A DNA stretch of 64,000 bases from an uncultured Granulosicoccus sp. (GCA_947492525.1 CANLNQ010000009.1:1-64000), one strand, 5' to 3'. Shown: positions 27,530-38,611, counted from the stretch's first letter. Notes: generated by a model not told the origin, from the letters alone. Translations and numbers: made by a program.

Positions 27530-28747
27530 CTAACAAGAGGCATAGCGACCCCCTGCAGTAGTAGTGATCAAGCCTTTTGTTTCAAGTAGGCCCAGCACGG
27601 TAGCCAGTCGGGAAATGCTCAATCGGGACTGCGTCATCAATTCGTCGAGTGTGGCGCTGCCGGCCTTCAGCGTGTCCAGCAAGGCCTGTTCTTCGGCATC
27701 GAGCGCCGGCCGTTGTTCGAGTGCCAGTTCGCCCTGTGAGGCATTGGAGCCTGCCGGCCTGGCTCTCTGCATACCCAGCGCTGCCTGCGCGCGGTCCAGC
27801 GAGGGGCCTAGAACCTCGATGACATCACGCGTCTCCTCTATCAGGGCAGCACCCTGCTTGATGAGAAAATGGCAGCCTCGGGCCTGCAGGTTGCTGACCG
27901 GGCCGGGCACGGCCATGACCTCACGTCCCTGATTCATGGCGTGGGTGGCCGTGGTCAGTGTGCCACTGGGCAGACCGGCTTCGGCAACCAGAACACCCAG
28001 GCTGATGCCGCTGATGAGGCGATTGCGCCGTGGAAAGTGCCAGGGGCGGGTGGTCGAGCCCAGCGGATACTCGGTCAGGATCAGGCCGCCGGATTCGACA
28101 ATGCGCGTATCAAGCTCGATATGCCTGCCCGGATAGACCTTGTCGGCCGGTGTTGCCGAGATGGCAATCGTGGGGCCGCTGTCGGCGCGTAGCTCCCGCG
28201 CCTGCAGGGCGCTCCGATGAGCCGCCGCATCCACGCCCAGCGCCAGCCCGCTGACGATACCGATGCCCGTATCGGCCAGTTCCTGACACAGCTTTCGCGT
28301 GTGAGTGAGCGCCAGGTGGCTGGCCTTGCGAGAGCCCACAACGGCGAGCAGGGGGTAGTCGAGCGCGTTCAGCGAACCTCTGGCGTATAACAGGGGAGGT
28401 GCATCATCGGTATTCTGCAGTAGAGCGGGGTAGGCCGGGTGGTCCAGTCCCAGTAGATGATGGTGCGGGCTCTGCGCCTGCCAGGCGAGGGCTTGCTCGC
28501 AGCGCTGCGTCGTGCTGTCGCTGAATAGAGACGACAATTGCCGCGCGTCGGCAAGCCCCTGCAGATGTTCGGGTAGCTCGCCGGCGCGTTCGGTCAGGTA
28601 TTGCTGAATGAGGTTGCCAAGCGCGACCGGTTCCGGGCAGCTCTTGCGCAGCTGCCGACACAGACGGGTGCTGTCCTTGAAGGCCAGCGAGAACCGGAGC
28701 CAGGTGTCGGTGGGGAGTGGGGGTACAGTAGTTGATGCATCATCCAT
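27530..28747 (-). CDS. dprA: DNA-processing protein DprA (Smf)
   Basis: A 405-residue protein that loads RecA on incoming single-stranded DNA during natural transformation. The Rossmann-like core is visible: LLAVVGSRKASHLAL, GIVSGLALGVDAAAHRSAL, ISATPADKVYPGRHIEL, LILTEYPLGSTTRPWHFPRR and NRLISGISLGVLVAEAGLPS. A C-terminal winged-helix region (ALLDTLKAGSATLDELMTQS) follows, as in most DprA proteins. It lies 51 bases after the LysM-lipoprotein gene on the same strand. Its presence alone does not show that the organism is naturally competent. Confidence 0.93.
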   Translation of the reverse strand: MDDASTTVPPLPTDTWLRFSLAFKDSTRLCRQLRKSCPEPVALGNLIQQYLTERAGELPEHLQGLADARQLSSLFSDSTTQRCEQALAWQAQSPHHHLLGLDHPAYPALLQNTDDAPPLLYARGSLNALDYPLLAVVGSRKASHLALTHTRKLCQELADTGIGIVSGLALGVDAAAHRSALQARELRADSGPTIAISATPADKVYPGRHIELDTRIVESGGLILTEYPLGSTTRPWHFPRRNRLISGISLGVLVAEAGLPSGTLTTATHAMNQGREVMAVPGPVSNLQARGCHFLIKQGAALIEETRDVIEVLGPSLDRAQAALGMQRARPAGSNASQGELALEQRPALDAEEQALLDTLKAGSATLDELMTQSRLSISRLATVLGLLETKGLITTTAGGRYASC

Positions 28748-28798
28748 GACAGGTAACCGCGGGTAGCGCCCGCAGCCACCGTCATGGCGTCGGGCAGG

Positions 28799-30025
28799 TT
28801 ATATACCGGTAACGATGTCGTTGATCATTACCGGGCGGGTCGATTCCATGACCAGCGCATAGCTTACCTTGTCATAGGTCTTGAAAACCATCATGACCCC
28901 GGTTCTCTGGTTCGGTAATGTGACGCGTTCGTGGCCATCCTTGCCGCGTGAATCGACGATGGTGTTGCCCCTCGACTCGATGGCCAGCATGTCGCCTTCC
29001 TGGATCTGCGATTCGGCGCCGATGTTCAGAACCACCACCTGATCACGACCGGTCTGGGAAATGGCGTTGACCAGAGAGACGATTCGGCCTTCCCCGGTCA
29101 GCGCCGGCAAGCGCGGTGTATAGGTATGAGTGATCGAGCCTTCGTGGCTGGGCAGCAGGATATCTCCGTTCATGACTTCCATCTTGTTGAGCGTGATGGT
29201 CAGTGCGGACGGGTCGCCGATACTGAGCAGGGTGGCGTCGGCCACATGGGTCACTTCGTACCCCAGCAGGGCCTGCGTGGTCGGATCGCGCAGTTCCTTG
29301 TTTCGTCGGAATACACCGTAAGCTGTCTGATCACGGTTCAGGTCGCCGCGTACGAAGACACGATGCCCGACCGCACTGATCAGGCGGCTATCGTAATTGC
29401 CCACGACATAGGGTGCATTATCCAGAATCTGCGCATCCACCACTCGCGGATGGACCAGAAACTGTTGAATGGAATCGCCGGCGATCGTGGGAATGGCATC
29501 GTCTAGCGATTCCGACCGAATGCTGGGAGACAGGCGAACCCGGTCTCCGGACAAGGTATTGCCATCGGCATCGAGTAACACATTGCCGGTCGAGCCGAGC
29601 GACTGGCCGTTGCGGGTCAGTGTCAGCGTGGGGCGACCATTGACGTATTCCAGTGCCAGAATGTCCCCGGGATAGATCAGGTGCGGGTTCTTGATCTGCG
29701 GGTTGTAGCTCCAGATTTCGGGCCACAGCCAGGGTTCCTTCAGAAAGCGATCCGATATATCCCACAGGGTATCGCCTTTCACGACCGTGTAGGAGGAGGG
29801 GGCATCCGACTCCAGCTGGTCCGCACGAATGTTACTCTGCGGCTGGGGAGCCGCTGTTCTTGTCTCCTTCAGCCCATCTTCGCTGAAGCGATCATTGATC
29901 TGGGCCGGTGGCGCCTCTACCACGATCACTGCCGGTCCCTGGTCGGATGCGCAGGCGGCAAGCAGCGTGGACAGACAGACTGCCAGGGCAAGTCGGGCAG
30001 TCGGTGCAGTCAGTTGTAGTGCCAT
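28799..30025 (-). CDS. LysM-domain lipoprotein
   Basis: A 408-residue protein with a lipoprotein signal (LALAVCLSTLLAAC, lipobox LAAC, Cys25). One LysM peptidoglycan-binding domain lies at about 78-125 (YTVVKGDTLWDISDRFLKEP, WLWPEIWSYNPQIKNPHLIY, PGDILAL). The long C-terminal part is beta-rich with no named domain. This is the LysM protein usually found next to dprA in gammaproteobacteria; its detailed role is unknown, probably at the cell wall. It is divergent from def. Confidence 0.85.
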   Translation of the reverse strand: MALQLTAPTARLALAVCLSTLLAACASDQGPAVIVVEAPPAQINDRFSEDGLKETRTAAPQPQSNIRADQLESDAPSSYTVVKGDTLWDISDRFLKEPWLWPEIWSYNPQIKNPHLIYPGDILALEYVNGRPTLTLTRNGQSLGSTGNVLLDADGNTLSGDRVRLSPSIRSESLDDAIPTIAGDSIQQFLVHPRVVDAQILDNAPYVVGNYDSRLISAVGHRVFVRGDLNRDQTAYGVFRRNKELRDPTTQALLGYEVTHVADATLLSIGDPSALTITLNKMEVMNGDILLPSHEGSITHTYTPRLPALTGEGRIVSLVNAISQTGRDQVVVLNIGAESQIQEGDMLAIESRGNTIVDSRGKDGHERVTLPNQRTGVMMVFKTYDKVSYALVMESTRPVMINDIVTGI

Positions 30026-30122
30026 GTGCGGGAACTCTCCCTCGTTGTTTGGTCGTGGTCTATCGATGCATCGGCGGACACACAGAAACCTTGATATGCA
30101 AGGGGGATGCCTCGCCCGTCCC

Positions 30123-30131
30123 TGTTAGAAT
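30123..30131 (+). promoter_or_regulatory. Candidate extended -10 for the def operon
   Basis: TGTTAGAAT, an extended -10 (TG-N-TAGAAT), lies 30 bases before the def GTG. No good -35 is present at 17 bases, as is common for extended -10 promoters. This is a weak call by eye. Confidence 0.3.
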
Positions 30132-30161
30132 TCCGGTTTGAACAATGTTTCGGAATCTCAC

Positions 30162-30692
30162 GTGTCACTGTTAGATATTCTTTATTACCCTGATGCCCAG
30201 CTGCGACGTACGGCGAGCGAGATCACCAATGTGGACGGCAAGATCGCCAAGCTGGCCGATCGCATGCTGGAAACCATGTATGCCGCACCGGGCATCGGTC
30301 TGGCAGCGACCCAGGTCAATGTGCACGAACGCCTTGTCGTCATTGACGTGTCCGAGGAGAACGACAGTCCCCTGGTGCTGATCAATCCCGAGATACTGAC
30401 CTCGGAAGGGGAAGAGGAAATGCAGGAAGGCTGTCTGTCCATCCCCGGGGTGTATGAAACCGTGAAGCGCCCGGCAGAGGTACGCATTGCGGCGATTGAT
30501 CGCGAGGGCAATCCCTTCGAGATGGACGCCGACGGATTGCTGGCAGTCTGTATCCAGCATGAAATCGATCATCTGGATGGCAAATTGTTTGTTGATTATC
30601 TCTCGCCGCTGAAACGCAATCGCATCCGCAAGCGCATGGAGAAGTGGATACGCGATGGTGCAGACCTTGACGATATTCCTGAACGTCCATGA
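30162..30692 (+). CDS. def: Peptide deformylase
   Basis: A 176-residue metalloenzyme that removes the N-formyl group from new proteins. All three family motifs are present: GIGLAATQ at 44-51, EGCLSIPG at 89-96 with metal-ligand Cys91, and QHEIDHLDG with metal ligands His133 and His137 and catalytic Glu134. The start is taken as GTG 30162, which gives the usual short N-terminus ([15 protein letters not shown]); the frame also has an upstream TTG at 30138. The stop overlaps the fmt start by ATGA. Confidence 0.95.
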   Translation: MSLLDILYYPDAQLRRTASEITNVDGKIAKLADRMLETMYAAPGIGLAATQVNVHERLVVIDVSEENDSPLVLINPEILTSEGEEEMQEGCLSIPGVYETVKRPAEVRIAAIDREGNPFEMDADGLLAVCIQHEIDHLDGKLFVDYLSPLKRNRIRKRMEKWIRDGADLDDIPERP

Positions 30693-31678
30693 GCACGGTG
30701 CAGGCCGGCATGGACTGTAAACGGCTGAAAGTGGCCTTTGCCGGCACGCCCGAATTCGCGGCGGTGGCCCTGGATGCGCTGATTGCCAGTGAACACGACG
30801 TGGTGGTGGTTCTGACCCAACCCGACAGGCCGGCAGGGCGGGGCAGAAAACTGGCTCCCAGCGCGGTCAAGCAGCGTGCACTGGCGGCCGGCATTCCGGT
30901 GCAGCAGCCTCAGAGCCTGCGTAACGAGGCCGCTCAGGCCGAGCTGGCGGCGGTGGGCGCCGATGTGCTCGTCGTGGCCGCCTACGGATTGATTCTGCCT
31001 CAGGCAGTGCTGGACATGCCTCCCATGGGGTGTCTGAACATCCACGGTTCCCTGCTGCCTCGCTGGCGTGGCGCAGCGCCGATCCACCGTGCCATTCTGG
31101 CAGGTGATGCGCGTACCGGCATCTGCATCATGCAGATGGACGCCGGGCTGGATACCGGCGATGTACTGCTCGAACGAGCGCTGGACATCGGTGAAGATGA
31201 AACGGCGGCACAGCTTCACGATCGACTGGCCGCGCTGGGCGCATCAGCGCTCATGGAAAGCCTGTCTGCCCATTGCCGCGGTGAACTGCAGCCGCGCAGG
31301 CAGCCGGAAGAGGGCGTCAGCTATGCCGAGAAGCTGAGCAAGAGTGAAGCACGACTGGATTTCTCCGAACAGACGGTTGAACTGCATCGGCGTATCCGGG
31401 CATTCAATCCCTGGCCGGTTGCCGAGGCCGTGCTGCGCGGAGAACGCGTCAGAGTCTGGCTGAGTCGAGTGGTTGCCGCTGATGAAATCGCTGCGACCGA
31501 CCTGTCGAGTATTGCGCCGGGCACCATCGTCAGCATCCGACCGGATGCGGTGCGCGTGCGCACGGGAAACGGTCTGATCGACTTGCTGCAACTGCAGTGG
31601 CCCGGCAAGAAAATGCAGGACGCTTCGGTCTTCTGTCAGGGACGCGAGCTGCAGGGTGAGGTCTTTACCTCATCATGA
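30689..31678 (+). CDS. fmt: Methionyl-tRNA formyltransferase
   Basis: A 329-residue enzyme that formylates initiator Met-tRNA using 10-formyl-tetrahydrofolate, the reaction later reversed on proteins by def next to it. The catalytic domain shows [39 protein letters not shown] with the Asn and His of the active site, and [16 protein letters not shown] with the catalytic Asp. The smaller C-terminal OB-like domain follows from about 215. The ATG overlaps the def stop and its own stop overlaps rsmB, so def-fmt-rsmB are coupled. Confidence 0.96.
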   Translation: MSTVQAGMDCKRLKVAFAGTPEFAAVALDALIASEHDVVVVLTQPDRPAGRGRKLAPSAVKQRALAAGIPVQQPQSLRNEAAQAELAAVGADVLVVAAYGLILPQAVLDMPPMGCLNIHGSLLPRWRGAAPIHRAILAGDARTGICIMQMDAGLDTGDVLLERALDIGEDETAAQLHDRLAALGASALMESLSAHCRGELQPRRQPEEGVSYAEKLSKSEARLDFSEQTVELHRRIRAFNPWPVAEAVLRGERVRVWLSRVVAADEIAATDLSSIAPGTIVSIRPDAVRVRTGNGLIDLLQLQWPGKKMQDASVFCQGRELQGEVFTSS

Positions 31679-32979
31679 ACGCACCGGCGCGCAAGACCAG
31701 CACCATCGGACTGCGGCTGGCCTGCGTGCAGCTGATGCAGCAATTGCTGGGCAGCAGCGGCTCGATGACCCGGTTGCTCCCGGAAGCCCAGGCACGGGTG
31801 GCCGAGCGTGAACAGGCGCAGCTGCAAGCTTGGGCCTATGGCTTTGCCCGGTATTCCGGCGAACTGACGGGCCTCGTCGATCAGCTGCTGGACAAGCCGC
31901 TGAAGAAGAAGGACCTGGATGTCTACCTGTTGATGCAATTGGGTATCTTCCAGTTGAGGCATACGCCGATCTCGGCCCATGCTGCCGTGGATGAAACGGT
32001 CAAGGTGGTCAAACAGCTGAAGAAGCCCTGGGCCCGGGGCTTGATCAACGCCGTGTTGCGCAACTATCAACGACGGGCCGACGAGCTCGAGTCTGCCTTG
32101 ACCGATGTACAGCGGCTCAGCCATCCGCAATGGCTGTTGTCTCGGCTGCAGCGAGACTGGCCGGAGCACTGGCAGGGCATCTGTGAACAGAACAATATCC
32201 AGGGGCCGATGACCCTGCGAGTGAACCTGCAGAAGGGCACGCTTGCAGACTATCGGCAACGGTTGGAGGTGGCGGGCATGGCATCGTCGACGGTCGACGA
32301 TGCCCCTGCCGCCTTGCGTCTGGAGAGCCCGGCGCCGGTATCACAATTGCCCGGTTTCGAAGTCGGTGATGTCAGCGTGCAGGATGCCGCAGCCCAGCTC
32401 GCGGCAGGCTATCTGGTCCGCTATTCACCGGACGGCGGGCGCCTGCTGGATGCCTGCTCGGCACCCGGTGGCAAGACGGCACATGCGCTGGAGAGCGGTA
32501 TCTTTCGCGAGGTAGTGGCTCTGGACCAGGATGCTCAACGCCTGCAACGGGTCGAGGCCACGCTGACGCGGCTGGGCCTGGCGGACAGTTGCCGATTGCA
32601 GGCAGTGGATGCCGCCGATACTGCCCAGTGGTGGGACAAGCTGCCGTTCGATGCCGTGTTGCTCGATGCCCCTTGTTCAGGCACCGGCGTCATCCGGCGT
32701 CACCCCGATATCAAGCTGCTGCGTCGCGACTCCGACATCGACACACTGATTGCCTTGCAGGCCCGGTTGCTCGACACGCTGTGGCAGACCCTCAAACCCG
32801 GAGGTGTCATGTTGTACGCCACCTGTTCCATTCTCAAGGCGGAGAACGAACAACAGATCGCAGGCTTTCTGGCGCGTACCCAGGATGCCGAGGCCCTGGG
32901 CGTGAGTCGGCAGATTCTGCCGGGGGAGTCGGGCATGGATGGGTTCTTCTACGCCCCGCTGCGCAAACGGGCTGCATGA
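31675..32979 (+). CDS. rsmB: 16S rRNA (cytosine-967-C5)-methyltransferase
   Basis: A 434-residue rRNA methyltransferase. The N-terminal part (1-140) is the NusB-like RNA-binding domain (SAHAAVDETVKVVKQLKKPW, ARGLINAVLRNYQRR). The C-terminal SAM-binding domain has DACSAPGGKTAHALESG, the motif IV cysteine in DAPCSGTGVIRRHPDIK and the catalytic cysteine in LYATCSILKAENEQQIAGF. Size and order fit RsmB (Sun/Fmu). Its start overlaps the fmt stop by 4 bases. Confidence 0.95.
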   Translation: MNAPARKTSTIGLRLACVQLMQQLLGSSGSMTRLLPEAQARVAEREQAQLQAWAYGFARYSGELTGLVDQLLDKPLKKKDLDVYLLMQLGIFQLRHTPISAHAAVDETVKVVKQLKKPWARGLINAVLRNYQRRADELESALTDVQRLSHPQWLLSRLQRDWPEHWQGICEQNNIQGPMTLRVNLQKGTLADYRQRLEVAGMASSTVDDAPAALRLESPAPVSQLPGFEVGDVSVQDAAAQLAAGYLVRYSPDGGRLLDACSAPGGKTAHALESGIFREVVALDQDAQRLQRVEATLTRLGLADSCRLQAVDAADTAQWWDKLPFDAVLLDAPCSGTGVIRRHPDIKLLRRDSDIDTLIALQARLLDTLWQTLKPGGVMLYATCSILKAENEQQIAGFLARTQDAEALGVSRQILPGESGMDGFFYAPLRKRAA

Positions 32980-32988
32980 GCATGCCGG

Positions 32989-33633
32989 GTGTCTACTGAT
33001 CCGGAACGACATCGCTGGGCCATGGCGATACTGCTGGTACCGCTGGCAACGCTGCTGGTGTTCATCCTGCTGGTGAGCATCTCCACGCGGGGTCTGTTGC
33101 CCCACGGTGCGGCGACTGGCAGCATTCAGCTGGAAGACGTCTTGCTCCATCAGGGCGACTCAGGTCAGTGGTATCTGTCCGCTGATGCCGAAATCAGTCT
33201 GCCCGAACCCATCAAGGCAGGTCTGGACAGTGGTGTGCCACTGGATTTCATTCTGACTCTGGCATTCAAGCGCAAACGCACATACTGGCTGGATCAGTCC
33301 CTTGCCCATTTTCGTCACCGCTACCGCCTGACCTATTATGAGCTGACTCGCCATTATCGGGTCCATGCGCTGGAAACCGATGAGAGTCGCAACTACCGTA
33401 GTCTCAGTGCCGCTTTGGCCGGTCTCGGCAATGTCGATCGTCTGCCGGTGGTCATCGATTCCGTCGATGATCAGCACAGCGCCATACTCGACGCCCTGGC
33501 GATGGACAATGCCGTGGTGCTGGCAGCACTGGATTTCAGGCTCGATTCAAAGTCCTTGCCATTGCCGTTGCAGCCTCTGATTGCATCCAGCTGGCGGCTG
33601 GCCAGTGAGGAGATCCAGTGGCAGGTAAACTGA
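32989..33633 (+). CDS. DUF4390 domain protein, membrane anchored
   Basis: A 214-residue protein from GTG 32989. One N-terminal membrane segment ([20 protein letters not shown]) is followed by a periplasmic domain with the DUF4390 pattern: [59 protein letters not shown] and [13 protein letters not shown] at the end. The family is regularly found just before ntrY and after rsmB in gammaproteobacteria, but has no known function. It overlaps the ntrY start by 16 bases. Confidence 0.85.
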   Translation: MSTDPERHRWAMAILLVPLATLLVFILLVSISTRGLLPHGAATGSIQLEDVLLHQGDSGQWYLSADAEISLPEPIKAGLDSGVPLDFILTLAFKRKRTYWLDQSLAHFRHRYRLTYYELTRHYRVHALETDESRNYRSLSAALAGLGNVDRLPVVIDSVDDQHSAILDALAMDNAVVLAALDFRLDSKSLPLPLQPLIASSWRLASEEIQWQVN

Positions 33634-35834
33634 GTCAGCTGCGCCGACGAACCCTGACCAGTGCCGTGTTGATGGCACTGCTGTTTGTCGTGCTGATTGC
33701 ATCCCTGTATGTGCTGGGCACCATCGCCTTGCAGCTGGATCGTTTCGGTCAGTATTACCACTGGCTGCTGCTGGGTAACGGGCTTGCATTGAGTTTCATC
33801 GCCGTGCTGATCATCATGAACGGCTGGCGGTTGCTGCGTGAATTCCGGCAACGCATTGCCGGTTCACGATTGACCGTCAAGCTGGTCATCGTTTCGGTGA
33901 TGCTGGCACTGGTGCCGGTGACACTGGTCTACGGATTTTCAATCCGTTTTCTGCGCGCCAACATCAACAGTTATTTCGACCTGGAGATAGAACAGGCTCT
34001 GGATGATGCACTGGAGCTGAGCCGAGAGTCTCTGGGCCTACAGATGCGTACCTTGCAGCGCGATACGGTCAACGTGGCACAGCAACTGGTGGGTGTCAGT
34101 GAGTCGGTGGCCGTGATGGCACTCAATACGCTGACGACCGAGACCGAAGCCAGCGAGATGACCCTGATCGGTCCGGACAACCGTATCGTGGCATCCACCG
34201 GTCTGCTCGACAACATCAGCGTACAACCCAATCGGCCCGAGAACGATCTGATCGTCAGAGCGCAGCAAGGCCTGTCCTACGTCGGCGTGGATCCCGTGAG
34301 AGGGGGGGAGCTGTATATCCGGGTGGTGACCCCGGTGTTGTCGGAAGATCCGATCAGGGAAAATTCCGTCCTGCAGGCCCTGTATCCCATCGCTCAGCGC
34401 TCGTCCGACCTGGCCGAGAGTGTCCAGTCGAGCTATCAGCAGTATCGGCAACTGGTCTTTCTGCGCCGCCCCTTGATGGTCAGCTCCATGCTGACCCTGT
34501 CTCTGGCCTTGCTGCTATCGGTCATGATGGCCGTGTGGTTTGCGCTGTACGCAGCACGACGCATGATGATGCCGATTCACGATCTGGTGGAAGGGACGCG
34601 AGCCGTGGCCGAAGGCAACTACGCCACACGCATCTACAAGCGCAGCAAGAATGACGAGCTGGGGTTCCTGGTGCAATCGTTCAACTACATGACGCTGCAG
34701 CTGGAGCAGAGCCGCAAGAACGCCGAACAGAGTCAGCGGCAGGTGGAGCGTCAGCGCGCTCGCCTGCAGGCGGTACTGGGGCAGATCTCCTCAGGCGTCA
34801 TCACCCTGGATGCGGACAATTACATCCGTACCAGTAACCCGGCGGCCGTCGCCATTCTCGGCGGAGAGTTGCTGCAGCTGCGCGGACAGCCGCTTGAACA
34901 TGACGCCAGTGACAACAGTGTTGCCTCGCAGTTCAGCGAGCAGGTCAGCAAGCCCCTGCGGCAGGCCGGCGATCACGAGTGGTCAGCCGAGATCGAAGTG
35001 TTCGATCAGAGTGGACGGCGTTTCCTCTTCTGTCGCGGTACCGTGTTGCTCGATGCTGCCGGCGAATTGACGGGCAGGGTCATTGTCATCGACGACATGA
35101 CCACCATCATCAGTGCACAGCGTGATGCGGCCTGGAGCGAGGTGGCAAGGCGTCTGGCACATGAGATCAAGAATCCTCTGACACCCATACAGCTCTCGGC
35201 AGAACGCTTGCGGCACAAGTTTCATGAAAAACTGGAAGGACGCGACCTCGATCTGCTGGAGCGCCTGACACGCACCATCGAAAACCAGGTGGACGCGCTG
35301 AAATCCATGGTCAATGCCTTCGCCGAATACGCCTCCACGCCCAACCTGGCCTTGGCCGGGACCAGCGTTAACGCGCTGTTGGCGGAGATTGCCGACCTGT
35401 ACCGGGATACCGACGACAAGGTCAGCATCGAACTGAGTCTGGATGAAAACGCACCGGACATACGACTGGACCAGCCACGCATGCGTCAGCTGATCCATAA
35501 CCTGATCAAGAATGCATTGGAGGCGCAACAGTCCCAGCCGCGGAAGATCGTACGACTGTCCACGCGTTGTCGCCAGCACAAACTGCAGAACGTACTGGAT
35601 ATCGTGGCCGAGGATGATGGCCCGGGCTTCCCGGTCGATATCATGGATCGCCTGTTCGAGCCCTATGTTTCCTCCAAGCCCAGGGGAACAGGGCTCGGGC
35701 TGGCCATCGTCAAGAAGATTGTTGAGGAGCACAATGGCAGAATACGTGCTGAGAATCGCCCGGAACGAGGTGCTGCCGTTATCATCAGCCTGCCGTATCC
35801 ATCCAATTCGCAACCTGCCGGAGTCGGCGTATGA
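33618..35834 (+). CDS. ntrY: NtrY-like sensor histidine kinase
   Basis: A 738-residue inner-membrane kinase. Predicted membrane helices lie at about 15-37, 47-67, 86-109 and 290-314, with a large extracytoplasmic region between the third and fourth, then HAMP (315-365) and PAS (about 385-490). The HisKA phospho-acceptor is His515 in [20 protein letters not shown], followed by HATPase with N-box [13 protein letters not shown] and [20 protein letters not shown]. The partner is ntrX, whose start overlaps its stop by 4 bases. The start codon is GTG 33618, inside the end of the DUF4390 gene. The signal sensed is unknown here; NtrYX systems elsewhere respond to nitrogen or redox state. Confidence 0.9.
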   Translation: MAGKLSQLRRRTLTSAVLMALLFVVLIASLYVLGTIALQLDRFGQYYHWLLLGNGLALSFIAVLIIMNGWRLLREFRQRIAGSRLTVKLVIVSVMLALVPVTLVYGFSIRFLRANINSYFDLEIEQALDDALELSRESLGLQMRTLQRDTVNVAQQLVGVSESVAVMALNTLTTETEASEMTLIGPDNRIVASTGLLDNISVQPNRPENDLIVRAQQGLSYVGVDPVRGGELYIRVVTPVLSEDPIRENSVLQALYPIAQRSSDLAESVQSSYQQYRQLVFLRRPLMVSSMLTLSLALLLSVMMAVWFALYAARRMMMPIHDLVEGTRAVAEGNYATRIYKRSKNDELGFLVQSFNYMTLQLEQSRKNAEQSQRQVERQRARLQAVLGQISSGVITLDADNYIRTSNPAAVAILGGELLQLRGQPLEHDASDNSVASQFSEQVSKPLRQAGDHEWSAEIEVFDQSGRRFLFCRGTVLLDAAGELTGRVIVIDDMTTIISAQRDAAWSEVARRLAHEIKNPLTPIQLSAERLRHKFHEKLEGRDLDLLERLTRTIENQVDALKSMVNAFAEYASTPNLALAGTSVNALLAEIADLYRDTDDKVSIELSLDENAPDIRLDQPRMRQLIHNLIKNALEAQQSQPRKIVRLSTRCRQHKLQNVLDIVAEDDGPGFPVDIMDRLFEPYVSSKPRGTGLGLAIVKKIVEEHNGRIRAENRPERGAAVIISLPYPSNSQPAGVGV

Positions 35835-37201
35835 ATGAGCGTGCTGTGCTTGTCGTTGACGATGAGCCGGATATTCGCAGCCTGCTGCAAGAGATACTCG
35901 AGGACGAGGGCTACGCCGTGTCCACAGCCGACACGGCCGCGGCCGCCCAGTCCTGCATCGAGGAATCGAAGCCGGATCTGGTCCTGCTGGATATCTGGAT
36001 GCCAGACATGGACGGTGTCTCCTTGCTGAAGGAGTGGAAGAACAGCGGGGCGCTGAACTTCCCCGTCATCATGATCTCCGGCCACGGTACGGTGGAGACT
36101 GCCGTTGAGGCCACGCGTCATGGGGCGGTGGATTTCATCGAAAAACCGCTATCGCTGGCCAAACTGCTGCTGACCGTCGAAAAGGCACTGGTCGAGTCCA
36201 GTCATGCACCAACGGTTGACAGCAGTCCGATGGAGCTGGAGACACCGCGCCGATTGCCCTTGTTGCTGGGGGTCAGCGATTACGTCAAGCAGATGCGCGA
36301 GCAGATCGACGCGCAGGCCAGTCGCGGCGAGTCCTTGATGCTCATCGGTGAGGCTGGCAGTGGTCGGACCCTGTTTGCACAACACATTCACGATCAGGAT
36401 CCCGACACCCAGGGGCGGTTCACCCAGCTTCGCTGCGATACCCTGTCCTCGGCCAATGCTCACCGCGAGTTGTATGGGGACGAGAGCTCGGGCGCTGTCA
36501 GCATGGGCTTTCTGGAATCGGCTGCGGGCGGTACGCTTTTTCTGAGCGATGTCGAATTGCTGCCCACCAGCGCTCAGCATTATCTGCGACAGGCCATCGA
36601 ACAGCAGGGTTTCACGCGTGTGGGAGGCTCGATGCGAGTGCCGTTCCGGGCTCGTCTGATATCGGCAAGCCGGACGGAACTCGCCCTGGCTGTGCGCCAG
36701 GGCGTTTTCGACGCCGCATTGGCTCGGCTGCTGACCAGCGATACCTTTCACACCAGGCCGCTGCGCGAACACCCGGAAGATATTCCGGCCTTGCTCGAGG
36801 CACTGGTGGATTGGCATGTTGCCGAAGAAGGGTTGATGTATCGGCACTTCACCGTGGCCGCCCAGAACCGCCTGCGTAACCTGGACTGGCCGGGTAACCT
36901 GCTGGAGCTGAAGAACCTGGTGCAACGCATCCTGCTGCTGGGAGGCACCGCCGAGATCGAAGTGCCGGAGATCAATCGCGTGCTGGGTGTTGTCGTCAGC
37001 AGCGATACGACGCTGGCACTGCGCCATGATCTGCCGCTGCGTGAGGCTCGTGCCGATTTTGAAAGGCAGTATCTCCTGCGTTGCCTGGCGGAAACGCAGG
37101 GGAACATCGGGGATCTTGCCAAGCATGTGGGCATGGAGCGCACACACCTGTACCGAAAATTGCGTAGTCTGGATATCGATCTCGACAAGGTCCGCGAATA
37201 A
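35831..37201 (+). CDS. ntrX: NtrX-like response regulator with degenerate AAA+ domain
   Basis: A 456-residue regulator. The receiver domain has phospho-acceptor Asp54 in [12 protein letters not shown] and the conserved Lys in [12 protein letters not shown]. The central region keeps the NtrC-type AAA+ fold, but key residues are changed. Walker A reads GEAGSGRT (Arg for Lys). The sigma-54 contact loop reads GAVSMG for GAFTGA. Walker B reads GGTLFLSDV for GGTLFLDEI. The arginine-finger region FRxDLYYRL reads FDAALARLL. The C-terminal Fis-type helix-turn-helix is intact ([20 protein letters not shown]). It therefore probably binds DNA without ATP-driven sigma-54 activation. Confidence 0.9.
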   Translation: MNERAVLVVDDEPDIRSLLQEILEDEGYAVSTADTAAAAQSCIEESKPDLVLLDIWMPDMDGVSLLKEWKNSGALNFPVIMISGHGTVETAVEATRHGAVDFIEKPLSLAKLLLTVEKALVESSHAPTVDSSPMELETPRRLPLLLGVSDYVKQMREQIDAQASRGESLMLIGEAGSGRTLFAQHIHDQDPDTQGRFTQLRCDTLSSANAHRELYGDESSGAVSMGFLESAAGGTLFLSDVELLPTSAQHYLRQAIEQQGFTRVGGSMRVPFRARLISASRTELALAVRQGVFDAALARLLTSDTFHTRPLREHPEDIPALLEALVDWHVAEEGLMYRHFTVAAQNRLRNLDWPGNLLELKNLVQRILLLGGTAEIEVPEINRVLGVVVSSDTTLALRHDLPLREARADFERQYLLRCLAETQGNIGDLAKHVGMERTHLYRKLRSLDIDLDKVRE

Positions 37202-37222
37202 GCTGCCGGCACGGAATACCTC

Positions 37223-38596
37223 ATGAAAATAATCGTACTGGGTGTCGGTCAGGTTGGCCTGACGGTGGCGCGCAATCTGGTCCTCGAGGACAACGAAGTC
37301 ACGGTGGTGGATACCAACGCCGCCATACTCGAGGAACTGGAGGCAACTTCCGATCTGGCCACGGTCCTCGGTCCGGCCTCCTATCCGGAGGTGCTGCGAT
37401 CGGCCGGAGCCGAGGACGCCGACATGATCATTGCGGCGACCGATTCGGATGAGACCAATATCGTGGCCATCCAGATTGCCTACACGATGTACCGCACGCC
37501 CTACAAGATCGCCAGGATCCGTTCGGCCGAGTACATGCGCGAAGAGCATCTGTTCGACAATGACAACATTCCGATCGATGTCATCATCAGTCCGGAGCAA
37601 CTGGTGACCGAGTACGTTCAGCGGATCATCGAACACCCCGGCGCCATCCAGGTTGTCGACTTTGCCCATGGCAAGGTGCGGCTGGTGGGCATCGAGGTGA
37701 AGGAAGGGGCGCCCATGGCCGGACGGGTTCTCGGGGAATTGACGTATCTGCTCGAGGATATCGAGACGCGTGTGGTGGCCATCTATCGCGGTGACGAGGT
37801 CATCATCCCCAAGGGGGATACCGTGGTTCGCAAGGAAGATATCGTGTTCTTCATGGGCAAGCGCAAGGACACCTCGACTGTCATGGCGCAGTTCCATCAT
37901 GCGCACGTGCCCTGCAAGCGGGTCATGATTGCCGGTGGCGGCAACATCGGCCTGCTACTGGCAAAGACGCTGGAGCGCCTGTACCGGGTGAAAGTCATCG
38001 AGGCACGCGAGGAGCGCTCCGAGTTTCTCGCCTCGACGCTGAACAGTGCGATGGTTCTGCATGGGGATGCGGCCAACCAGGAAATGCTGATCAACGAGCA
38101 CATCCAGGATATGGATGTCTTCTGTGCGCTGACCAATGATGACGAGGCCAATATCCTGTCGGCAATGCTGGCCAAGCGGATGGGGGCCAAGAAGATCATG
38201 TCCCTGATCAATCGCCCCGCGTATGTCGAACTGGTGGAGCGCGATATCATCGATGTGGCCATCTCCCCACAGCAGATCACCATCGGCGCATTGCTGACAC
38301 TGATTCGGCGGGGCGATGTGGTTGCCGTGCATTCCCTGCGACGCGGTGAGGCAGAGGCGCTGGAAGGGGTGGCTCACGGTGATCGTGATACCTCCTACCT
38401 GGTCGGGCGTACGATCGCCGAGCTGCCGCTGCCCAAGAGTGCCAGCATCGGGGTTGTGGTACGTGGCGATGAAGTACTGGTGGCGCATCATGATCTGGTC
38501 ATCGAACCCGAGGATCATCTGATCGTGCTCATTACCAACAAACAGCAGATTGCCGATGTGGAGAAGCTCTTCCAGGTCGGCGTGACGTTTGTATAG
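37223..38596 (+). CDS. trkA: Trk potassium transporter peripheral subunit TrkA
   Basis: A 457-residue cytosolic NAD-binding regulator of the Trk K+ channel. It has two tandem RCK units: MKIIVLGVGQVGLTVARNLV at 1-20 and RVMIAGGGNIGLLLAKTLE at about 233, each followed by an RCK_C domain (VRLVGIEVKEGAPMAGRVLG, and GRTIAELPLPKSASIGVVVR). Length and layout match TrkA of enterobacteria. It lies 21 bases after ntrX and 15 bases before trkH. Confidence 0.95.
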   Translation: MKIIVLGVGQVGLTVARNLVLEDNEVTVVDTNAAILEELEATSDLATVLGPASYPEVLRSAGAEDADMIIAATDSDETNIVAIQIAYTMYRTPYKIARIRSAEYMREEHLFDNDNIPIDVIISPEQLVTEYVQRIIEHPGAIQVVDFAHGKVRLVGIEVKEGAPMAGRVLGELTYLLEDIETRVVAIYRGDEVIIPKGDTVVRKEDIVFFMGKRKDTSTVMAQFHHAHVPCKRVMIAGGGNIGLLLAKTLERLYRVKVIEAREERSEFLASTLNSAMVLHGDAANQEMLINEHIQDMDVFCALTNDDEANILSAMLAKRMGAKKIMSLINRPAYVELVERDIIDVAISPQQITIGALLTLIRRGDVVAVHSLRRGEAEALEGVAHGDRDTSYLVGRTIAELPLPKSASIGVVVRGDEVLVAHHDLVIEPEDHLIVLITNKQQIADVEKLFQVGVTFV

Positions 38597-38611
38597 AGGG
38601 CGAGCGACACC

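Noticed and set aside
36149-37906. 585-codon minus-strand open frame opposite ntrX and trkA
   Set aside because: High-GC antisense shadow; its sequence is rich in His, Gln and Arg without any domain pattern.
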